Source: a virus | Virus record (IMG/VR): IMGVR_UViG_3300020416_001617 | Coordinates: 1-23,368 of that record | DNA: 23,368 nucleotides | Reading direction: 5' to 3' (one strand) | In this document: positions 11,001-23,000 of the stretch, in pieces | Position numbering within the stretch: the first letter of the stretch is position 1 | Layout of the letters: the number at the start of each line of letters is the position of its first letter | Notes under the pieces: model-generated | Databases searched by the model: none | What the model saw: the letters and a program-made list of their open reading frames with translations, nothing else | What the model was told of the DNA's origin: nothing | Program-made: the position numbers and the translations under genes

Positions 11001-14000
11001 GTAGATCTTGGATAAGTATGCTCACTACCGTGTTGGTCTAATGAACATGTTAATGATATTGCATTATCAGCAACCTTAATCTTATCTCCTATCATGAATC
11101 CATGATTAGGAATTGTAAGTGTCATTACACCAGTTGATGCAATATAATTTACATCAATTGCTGTATGAGTGGTAGAATCCTTAATCCAATGATTACCAAC
11201 AGTCAAGTCCATAATACCTGTCTCAGGTACATAGGTAGCAGCAGAAGGTGTGTATGCTGAGAACTTACTCTTACCAACATTAACAGTAAAGGCATTATTA
11301 TGAACCTTAACACCGTTAGTTGTTCCAGAAACGTATGTATGTGTATAAGCACCAAATACTGTTCTACCAACAAATACATCAAATGTAGTGTTAGTTGAAG
11401 CTTCTACAACACTCCATCCTCTTCTAAACACTGGGTCAGTCTTACGAGGATATGCATGGTTTGTAGCATTACCATCTTTAGTGCAACTAAAGGTAATAGC
11501 ACCTTCTTCAAATCTAACCATCTCACCAGCAACTTTCATGCAAGGGTTAGCAGTTACACCAACACATGTATGACCACTAAGGTCTTGAGACTTACCAATA
11601 AACAAGTCAAATGTATTTTCAGTTCTATTCTGTGCAGGTAACCATTCATCTCTTGCAGGGTCACCTGAACGTGGGTAGAAATGGTCTGTTGTCTCATCAT
11701 CTAATCCACAACGGAATATAAATGCACCATCATTAAGTCTAACAAGGTTACCATTGTATACCTGATGAGCAGATGATGTAATGGTTAACATTCCAGTAGC
11801 AGGGTCATAAGCAGCACCAGTACAATTTCTAGTACTTGGTGAATTTAATAATGAACCGATAGTAACGGTCATCATACCTGTTAATGGATTATATGTTGCT
11901 CCAGTTGCAGTCTTATCAACTTCGGAAATATCAATAACGTCAACAGCAGTACCACGAGCAGGGTCAGTTAATCTTGGATATGCGTGGTCGGTTGCTTGAC
12001 CGTCCATATTACATGAGAAGAGGAATGCTCCATCTCTAAGTCTAATACTATCACCAACCATTAAATTAGGATGTCCACCAAATCCAGGAGAACCAGGAGC
12101 AGAAGTAGAAATTACTAATGCACCAGTTACAGCAGTATAATTTGCACTAGAAACATCATATGCAATATTATGTGTCTTACCAACATCTAAAGTAATTGTA
12201 TTATCCTTATGAATAATACCATTAGGATCTGCAGACTTAAATGTATGTAATGAAAGGTCAGGAGATACACCAACATTTACATCAAATGTATTAGTAGTTA
12301 CATTAACAATCTTATGTAATCTACCGCTAGATGGATCTGTAGAACGTGGATATCTATGCTGAGTTATGTTGTTGTCCAACAAGCACTCAAATGTAAGTGA
12401 TTCATCAGCAATACGAACTTTATCACCATGAGCAAATCCATGACCAAACACCGTGATTGTTAATAAACCTGAATCAGGTGTATATGATGCAGAATTTGCA
12501 GTATGAGTAGTTCCTTCATATAGAATAGGTACACTATCCTGATAGATGAAATCATTTTCTCTTGGATACTTCTTAACATCCTGTAGTCCATCCATAGTAC
12601 ATCTGAATGGAAGACTACCTGTAGCAACCTTAATATTTGTACCAGCTCTCAATCTATGCTCACCAATAGTCATCTTAAGAAGACCTGTTGAACCACTGTA
12701 TGTTGCAGCAGTAGGATTGAATATTACGTCAGGTGTTTTACCAACATCAACTTGGAAAGTTGTTGAGTCAACAACAACAACATCTAACCAACCTTGACTT
12801 GCATGATCAGAAGCTCTTGGATACTTATGCTCAGACCTATTCTGATCCATAGTACAAGTAAATGTTAGAGACTCATCTTCAATTTGAAGTTTGGAACCTG
12901 CTGTAAGATTATGAGCACTGGCAGTTGTACATGTAAGCATACCAGTAACGGGGTTATATCCACCACCATTGATTGATAATGTTGTTTCACTAAACAAACC
13001 ATGTGATGATTTTAATATCTTTAATTCACCAGTTGCAGCATTATATTCTGCTCCTGAAGGTGTAAATTTAGTTGCAGCATTACCACTAGATTCTGTAATA
13101 CTAGTATCAAATTTTTGCTTTTGTCCATGATTACCCTGAACATCCCAAGCATCATTGGTTATGACATATCTTAAAATTTGATTTAATTTACCGTAAGTCC
13201 AAACAGTTTCTACAATCTCATTTTCAACGTTAAGTAATTTAACGTTGTTTATATCTTCTCTATCAACATAATATGATGCAGCAAGCCAAATCTTCTCATT
13301 ACTACCATTACGTAAATCGTGTGCAATAGACTTACAAATATCTTTAACATCATCTTGGCAATTTACACTACCATTAATTACAGTGAAATCTGGGAATTTC
13401 TGTTCTAGTAGATATACTGACTCTTGAGCAATGAATTCTAAGTTGGATTCAATCAACGTAGCAGCATTGTAATACCTGTTGGTATTTCCAACAAAACCTC
13501 TAGAAACTGCTCTACCAACATTAACTGTAATTGTAGTACCAGTTACTGAATCAATTGTTAATGCTACTCCATGTGCAGGGTCAGTTGGTCTTGGATATCT
13601 ATGCTCAGTTGCATGATTATCCTTATCACAAGTGAATGGTAACTTATCAGTACCAATAGTTACAGTATTAGATGTTGTATAACTATGAGATCCAATAGTC
13701 AATACTAAAACACCAGTCTCACCATTATAAGTTGCATCAGTAACATCCTTTATAGTTCCATCATTAAATGTAAGAGCAGCATTTGAAGTACCAGCTACAA
13801 ATGTATGATTACCAACATAACGAACGGTAGAAATTATAGCATCGTTATTGAAATATTCTCCCTTTGTGAATGACTCAGAACCAGACCAATCTTGTACCCA
13901 TTGCTGACCATCTTTACCATCAAAGTGAAGTAACATCTTAGTAGCACTATCACCTTGGAATATTCCAGCTAAAGGTGTAAATGCAGATGCATATCTAATA

Positions 14001-17000
14001 GTATTGGATATTCTTACTTCATCAATATGACCGATAAATCCAGTTCCAAATGCATAACCAACACCAATAAAGAGTGGTTTAGCAACATAATTTGAATTAT
14101 CAGTTCCTGTACCAACCTCAACACCATCAATATACAACTTACCAGATGTACCTGTTCTGGTATAAGCAACATGAGCCCATGTATCAGCAGTTAGAGATGT
14201 TCCAACAGAAGTTACAAGATCTGCATTATTAACATTCCAACGAAGTTGACCACTTTCGATATATACTCTCAATGCAACTTCATTAGCACTTGAAACTCTT
14301 GTATCAAAAACATCGATAGTTCCACTTAATGAAGAAGAATCAGGACGTATATAGAATTCAAAAGTAAAGTCACCAGTACCAAAAGCAATTTCAGAAGTTG
14401 TTTGACACCAGATATAATCTGTTGTTCCAGCAGTTAATTGTAATGAACCAGCACCATACTTTTTCTGTGCAGTATCAATCTGAGCACTACCAGCAAAAGT
14501 AAAATCAAAATAGTCTTCACCATTAGACTTAGTTCTACCAATCTTACCAAGATATACTGTATTACGTGCTTGGTTATATCCAATAACTTCAGCCTTAGTA
14601 TCTCTAGATCTTATAACTTGACCAGAACTAAAGAATCCAGTTCCTTCTTTATCATAGAAGGACATCTTTCTAACTTTACCAGTTTCACCAGTTACAAATT
14701 CATTAGTATTATTACCATATTCAATCTTATAATTGCGAATATTTTCATTGAGTTGTAATGTTCCTGTTAGATTATTAAATGGAACAATATAATTATTAAT
14801 CTGTTCGTTAGATGGGAAGTTACCATTATACGGAGTTAAATTATCAGTAGCATCAACAATACTTACTGCAGATGCTGCAATGTCATCTAAGACAACATTT
14901 GGATAAGTTTGAGATGTAATTCTGTTGAATAGTAATCCAAAGAATGAAGAACCAGGAGAAATATCTACCTGTCCAATAAACTCATTAGTTATAGGATCTT
15001 GATAAGCAGATGTCGAAGTAATTCGTGCTATAACACCAGACTGTGCTCCATAGATAACATCATTCAACTGAATATCAAATAATCCAGGTGTTGATGTATA
15101 TGTACCTGCAGTCTTACTTAAAGTTAACTTATCAGTAACCTCAATTTTAGTACTATAAAGTGGAGTATTATCTTGCTGATTCGCTGCAGTTGTACCAAGA
15201 ACATTTCTTACAACTGTAAGTGATGTGGATTCTGCATTATCTACAGTGCTTATAAGAGTAAAGATTTCAGATCCTACTTGATAATTAACATTAGCATCAA
15301 ATGTTCCTATAGGTACTGGTTGTGGAGTTTCTGATGTTGGATCAATAACTTCAAATACAGTTGTAGAAGGACCAATAGAATACCTTAATTTAGCAATAGG
15401 CATCTCTTGTCCAGTTTCTAAGTTAACTGATTCAACCTTTGCAGTATTACCTTCTAAGTTTGTAATATTTTCATTAAAAGTAAATAGTCCAATACTTCCA
15501 ACTGGAGTTATAGATGCTAAGTTTCCAGCAAATCCTGTTGCTATAACGTTACATAATTCACCAAGTACAAAACTACCATCAGTTATATAACCAGTAACTA
15601 CAGTACCAACTACTTTCAATACAGTAAATCTAGCATCAGAAGAACTACCCTTAATCTCATTACCAAGACCAGGATAAATTCCACTAGGATTATTGAATAT
15701 CATTTCATATCCCTGAATAGGATCAATGGTAACAGAAGCATATTTAACACTTGCTGGTGGTCTTGGTGGTTCAGTGAATACTATAGAATCCTGTTGAATT
15801 GTAAATGCTGTCTCTGGGTTCTGTACAACACCATTCAAGACAACCATTAACTGATTTGCGTTAGCAACAACAGTACCACCATTAACTGTTAATGGGAATG
15901 AAGTCTTAATACCATCAAACTGGCTTGATATATCATCAACTCTCTGTACAACAGAAGTTAGAATGTTCTCAGAAGATGTCAATCTCTTCTGTCTGAATAG
16001 TACTTCTGTATTATTAAACTCAGTGTAAATTGGATCTACAAGAGCAAAGTTTTGAATATTTGGAACAATTGCTTCTTGAGCAAGTTCAACAGATTTAGTA
16101 AGTTCAAAGAATGTCTCTTTATTTGGAATTTGACCATATTCATTCAAGTTCAACTCACCAAACACCTTAAATGATGCAGGGTGAACGTTCCTAATTAGAA
16201 TCTCTTTCCACTCACTGATAGAAACAGCAGACTTAACAGCATAAGAGAAGTCCTGATAGTAGTAAGAGTCTTGGATCTTCTGAATAATTTCAGATGGTTT
16301 ACCAACATCATCGATGAATTGACCAGTAGTTTTAGTGATAGAACCAATATCTAGAACACCACGAGCAAACTTAAGGTCACTAATAGTACCAGAAGACTTA
16401 GAAATAACACCAGTTATTTGTTGATTTTCTGCAAACACACCAGTATAATCAACAATCTTAAGAATTCTAGGTCCAATCTGCCAACCAGAGTTAGTTGAAA
16501 CATATCCTTGTGCTGTTGCTGTCTCTAAAGAATCACCTTGATAAACAAGTTCACCTTCAAGGAAGGTAGAAGTGATAACGTTAGCAGTAGCTTCACCACC
16601 GAATGATTCAGTTAAGATACTCTGACGACCTTCACCAGCGTTAACAAATGATAGTGCATCACCTAATTCTGCGTTTTGAGGAGTAATAGCAATCTTTAAC
16701 TGATCATCTTCTAGAGAATTTGCACTACCAGAAATCGCATAATAAGTGGTATTTGGATTAAGACGACCTGTTGCACCAGCAGATAGAGGATAATCAGCAC
16801 CATCTCCAGTATCTGTTACAGCAACACTAATTTCAGCACCATTAGTAATACCATGTGGATAAGCAAACTGTAATAAACCTAAGTCAAGGTTTACAACATA
16901 GTTGAATGAAGACCTAAGACTTACAGTAGGAGTAGAAGAATATCCAGCACCTGGGTCTTTAACTTCAATAATATCCAATCTACCATTCTTAATAGTTGCT

Positions 17001-20000
17001 TCAGCAGTTGCTCCAGATCCACCACCACCTTGAATTATTACAGTTGGTGCTAATGAATATCCAGAACCTGGATTCGTAACAGTAATACTCTCAAGAATAC
17101 TTGTAGAAGTTAACTGAGCATTAAGTGGGAATGTAATTTCAGGACGTAAAGTATAGTCATGAGGATAATCATAACCAAAGTTATTGTTCTTAAGTTTCTT
17201 AATCTTACCAACTTTATCACCCTTAGTAAAGATAGATGCTTCAGTACCGAAAGGTGGAATAACAACTGATAAATCTGCACCAGATCCAGTTAAACCAGCA
17301 CCAAGAATACCAGAAACACCTTCAACGTCAATTGTAGCAGTAGTATATCCTTTACCTGGAGATGTGACGAGAACTTCTTGAATCTGACCTGGAATGGTTA
17401 TACCTTCATCATCCTGTCCATCAGCAACAGTAATTTGAACAAATCCACCTTCACCATCACCAGCAATAGGTACACCATTATATGTTCCTACAGCATATTC
17501 AGTTCCTGGTTCAACAATTTGAACTCTTTCAATCTTTCTTGTAGATGCGATACCAGTAACAATAGGTAACTTGGTATAGAAACCACCTGGATTAATAATA
17601 CGAATATCACCAATAGAACCAACTGCCTTTAATGAACTTGTAGTATATGATGTTCTTGAAATATCACCAATACCTTCTGGCTCATTTAATAATGGGAATT
17701 TAAATACATCAGCACCACGAGTAATTGTTTGACCAGAAGTACTGCTAATTGTAAATGTACCAGTATAAGGTGAGTCTGTTACATCAAGATAACTGTCAGA
17801 AATTACAGGAGAATCATCACCAGTTCTAGAAGGATCGAAATAATAAGAGATATTAGTAACTATATTATTATCAACTTTTAACTTAACTGATGGATTTGGT
17901 TGTCCTTGACCAGTTAAACCAGGAGTTCCAATTCTTTCAATAGAGTTGAATGAATACTCCAACTTATAAAGGTTATCCTTAGCAAATGATAAGTTACCAC
18001 CAACAAGTGTAGAGTGACCCAAATCAAAGATATATTGGTGTCCATAGTACATCTTAAGAGTTGGAGACTTAACAAATATACCAACACTAGAAGCATTAGT
18101 TGCAGGAGCAGTTACAGCAGTTTGTGGTAATTTGTAAGTAAATTCAAGTGGACTTACAACAGTATCAACAGCAAATGCACCATCATACTCATCATAAACA
18201 AGACCGCCAAAATTCTGTGATGGGTTACCATCAACATAAACAATTTCACCTTCAGATAAGTAATGACTTGTTCCTGTGATTACATAGACCTCATCGCTAT
18301 TATTAACAGCAGTTATTTGAAGTATTCTCTCTAGATTAGAAATCAATGTAATCTTAGTAACACCTGTTAAATTTGTTATCTGAGTTGTATTGTAATCAGC
18401 ATTGAAAGATATATCATCAGATGTAAGTGAAACTACAGATCCAACAATGAACGATGAACTACCACCAATTTCATCAATTCTAACTGAATAGTCACCTACA
18501 TTAAACGGTTTAAATCTAGCAAAGTCATTTAAGTTATTAGTTCCACCAATATCAGCAGGAGCATCATAAGTGGACATGTCAATGTCAAATGTTCCAGGAG
18601 TTGTATTATCAACCTGTGCGAAGGTATATGCCTTCATTTCATTAACATCATTTGGAACAGGACCAACTATTCCATAAGTATCTTGCTCATTAAATTGCTC
18701 ACTAACTAAGATACCAGTGTTTAAATCATTACTCCAAGGATTATTTTGAACAGCAACATAAATTTTTCTGTTAGGTATATCAGATTTTATGATATATCCA
18801 CTATTAATAAATGTACCACTAGAAAGATTATTAAGTCTTAACTTAGAACCAGTAGTAAATATAAACGGTTGATTTATAGTTAACTCTTGAATATTATCAA
18901 TTTTAACTGTATTAGTAACCTTAAAGAAATACCTATCCTTAACTACAGCAGATACTTGTAATTTTTGAGAACCTGGAGAAGGAACAGTTGCTGTTCTAGA
19001 ACTCCAAATATCATTGGTATATGTCAATGTCTCCGTACCAGGAGTCATTGTTATAGTAGCATCATCAAAGTCTAAAGTTTGTAGACCTGCATCACCCAAT
19101 GCAAAATCAGCTTCACCTATTGTCATTGAAGATCCAATAACAGGAGTTACAGCAGTTCTGACAAATCCTAATTGAGTATTAGTTTGTACACCTTTATCAC
19201 CCAATCTAGTAGCATCAGCATTCTTATCTACTTTTAAATTCCATGCATTATAGTCAATATAATCGTACTTAGTTAAATTATTAGTGAACCAAGCAGTGTC
19301 TGTCCAAGCAAATCCCAATGCAAATGATGCAACAGGAGGTAAACTTGAAATATCAGAAGGTACAGTAACAGGAACTGCTCTATTTCTTAATCTAATATTA
19401 TCAATAAAGAACTGACCTTGATAATTTTGACTGAAATCTGTAGCACCAGTACCAAAACCAATCTGGTTACCAAAGTACAGATCTTTAGTAGCAAATGAAG
19501 TATTTGATAATGTACCACTTATTACTTCTATACCATTAACAAATGCTTTAAATACATTACCTTCTTTCCTTACAGCAATGGTTTGCCAACTATTGTCAGC
19601 ATACATTGTTGTTTGTGTGGATGATTGTCCCGAACCATTAATTAACTGAGTTGTTTGATTGGTAATAACCATCTGCAACTCACCAGAGGAATTATCATAT
19701 CCTAACCATAGTCCACCAGTAGCATCTCTAGCACCACCGATACCCATTATAGTTTGGACATTTTGTGATAAAGTCTGAGATTGTGATCCAGATTTGTATA
19801 TAAAGAACTCTAAAGTCCAATCATTTGCTAATGTTGTGCCTAAATCAGCTCCAGCAACCTTAAGATATGAATTTTCCCATGTAGAACTAGACCCAGCTGG
19901 TTGATAACCGTAGATCTTAGCCATATTATCATCATAAGTTATAGCACTACTTGCTCCAACTGAAGTTAAAGTATAGTTGCCAGTTAGATCTGTTTGCTCA

Positions 20001-23000
20001 TTAGCAGCAAAATCGAAGATAAACTCATTTCTATTCCATTGAGTTTGACCAGAAAGGTAAATATCACCAGAATTATCAGTATTAACTGAATGAACAGTTA
20101 TACCTTCAATACGGTTTTGATTAAATTCATTAGTTGTATGATTCTTAATAATACCATTATATCCAATCTTAACTGAATCTACAGTTTTAACACCAGTTGT
20201 ACTATTGTCTCTACTAAATGCAACATTTAAATCTCCAAATATATCGATAGAACTCCTATCTGCCATAGTGATATCTCTACCAGGAGCAACATAACGATAA
20301 TTCCAAATTATACTACCAGTTCTACTAACTTTACAAACCCAGAAACTATCTTTCTGTGTAGGATCAGACTTAAATCTTAATGAAGCAGAAATATAGCACT
20401 CATTAAATTCATCAAAGACAAGACTACCATCAACTAATGAATATACAGATGTACTGTACTCTTTAATAAAGTCTATATTAATTGCACTTGTAGTTAAAGT
20501 TGCTTTACCAAATGCAAGATTAACATCGGTAGTAGCTTGATTTAACGCCACTTCCATTAGGAAGTATAATTCTGTAGCTCCCTCAGTGGTTGTTATAACC
20601 TTCATATCTACAATCTTTTCAGATTTACTAGTAGATACAAGCTTTCTCTTAATAGCAAAATTACCAGTACTATCAATAGATGCTAAAAATGCATCATATG
20701 GGTTACTGGAATTTGTATTAGTATAACCACCAATAATGAAACGAGTATCACTCCATTTTTGAATTGCGGATACATGGTCAGCACGAGTAGCACCAGAGAT
20801 ACCAGCATATCCTTTCTGGAATTGTAATCCAGCACTTAATCCATTTTCTGCCTGAGTATACTTAGCAAGTATAACATCTGGATTATATGCATCAAGTAAA
20901 TTGGAATTTGGCTTATTATTACCAACTACCCAAACATCAAGACCATCTACAAAAAGTTTTTGGAACTCTGTATAGTATTGTCCATCAGTACTTTCTAAAG
21001 TATTTTCCCACTCTTTAACACCTGTAGCAGATAATTTAGCAACAAAACCTACTGTATTTCCAACAGCATCCTTTGTTTTACCACAAATAAAGATCTCCTT
21101 ATTATCACTAACGTGAGTATCATTAATTTTAACATAATTCTGATTTTCGAGTTTAGAAATATAATAATCTGCTTTCTTAAAGACCTGTGGATGAGATAAT
21201 ATAACACGAGGATTGGATGTATATCCAGAACCAGAATTTAAAATATTAACTTGATCAATAGCACCAACAGTTGATACAACTGCTTCTAATTTTCCAGAAG
21301 TACCATCACCATCAATTGTAATAGTTGGTGGAATGTCTGTATTGTATCCAGAACCTCTTTGGTCAATAACAATCTCTTCTATACCTTTATATTGACGAAC
21401 TACAAACGTTTTGTTTGTATTCTGCATTATAGGAGTATAATCTATGTAAACAACATCACCAGCAACTAGATTATGAGGATCTGCTGTCTGTAAAACACCG
21501 TAATTAGAACCACTAATATTCTCAAACTCATATGAAGCAACTGATTCACCCTTAATTTTTGAAATACGAGCAGATACACCAGCTCCATCAGTATCGGTAT
21601 TATCAAATATTAATCTATCATCTACCTGATAGTTCTTACCTGTGTTCTCAACAGTAAATCCAGTAACAGAAGCATCTTCAAATTTAGTTGTTGTTTCAAC
21701 TTCAATATCAACTTTAGAGTCAAATTTAACTTTAGGGAAGTAATCAAATAACTGTAAAGGTGACTCCTCAAACATTTGATCAGGGTCAGCAGTCTCTTCT
21801 GGACCTATAATTCCATCTCTATTCTCATCTTCCACTTCAAACAACAAGATCTCACCATCTTCAGTTGTTAAAGCAGCAGTAGAAGCATTAGGTGTTCTTT
21901 CAACATCAATATCAACATTCTCATAAGGGTCTCTGTAACGTACAACTCCAGTTGGTATATTCTGCTGAATTGCATTTGAACTAAGGTTCCAAGAATCAAC
22001 AACTGAGTTGAAACTTGGTCCTATAACATATGGGAAAAGTGGACTACCTAAATCAGTAGCATCAATAGTAACGAAATAAGCATAAGCACCATCAGGGAAA
22101 TCAGGAGTCTTACAAAAACGACCATTATACTGGTCTAAGTCACCTAATCCAAAACTATACTCATAGTCTTCTACAAAATTACCAGCAGGTTCCTCTGTTA
22201 ATAATGGACCAGCAGTTCTATTTGGAGTTGGATTAGTAGTATCATCATAAACCAATTCATCCCTTAATTTGTAAGAAGTTCTAAGTCTTACGATAGCAGA
22301 ACTCTGGTCAGTAGGATCATTATATCCATAAGGACCATAAATTGGGTTACCATCAAAAGCCCAACCTATAATTGGAGAGTGAGTTAACTGCTCTTCTTGT
22401 TCGAGAATATTTCCTGTGCCAATTTCTTCATAAAGGTTATCTCCAAGAATATATCTCATCCTTTGAGGATTGGATAGGTGAGCATACTCACCACCATACT
22501 CATTATTGTAACCAGTAAATACAGAACCTTTAGCAGTATCAAACTGTGAAGTTGCTTGAAGGTTATAATTCCATTGGAATACATTTGCAGTGAATGTTGC
22601 ATTCTGACCAACAGAAGTTAGATTGATAATCGTTGTACCCTGAACGTAGTTAATACCTTTGTTAATAATCTCAATATTAGTAACCCTACCAGCATTTTCA
22701 CCATCAGTATCAATAGTAGCACGAGCAACAGCACCAAATCCTTCACCTTGAACGGTTACTTCAGGTGCAGTAGTATATCCAGATCCAGCAGAAATGATAG
22801 CAATAGATATAATTCTACCATCATTAACAATGGCTTGTGCAACAGCACCTTTACCAGAACTTAGTGTTACTGTTGGACTTGAAGTATATTCAACACCACC
22901 ATTAGTAATACCAATAGACTGAATAGGTCCACGAACAGATGCAGTACCAGCAGCACCAGTTCCACCACCACCAACAATAGTAATAAGTGGTTGTGAAACG

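Noticed and set aside
12546-12797. Plus-strand open frame of 83 codons
   Set aside because: It lies fully antisense within the repeat array, and similar short frames occur throughout the array because the units repeat the same DNA pattern.
7390-13745. CRISPR-like or intergenic DNA repeat array
   Set aside because: The periodic DNA similarity follows the reading frame, the units vary in length, and conservation is at protein level. There are no short identical repeats with unique spacers.
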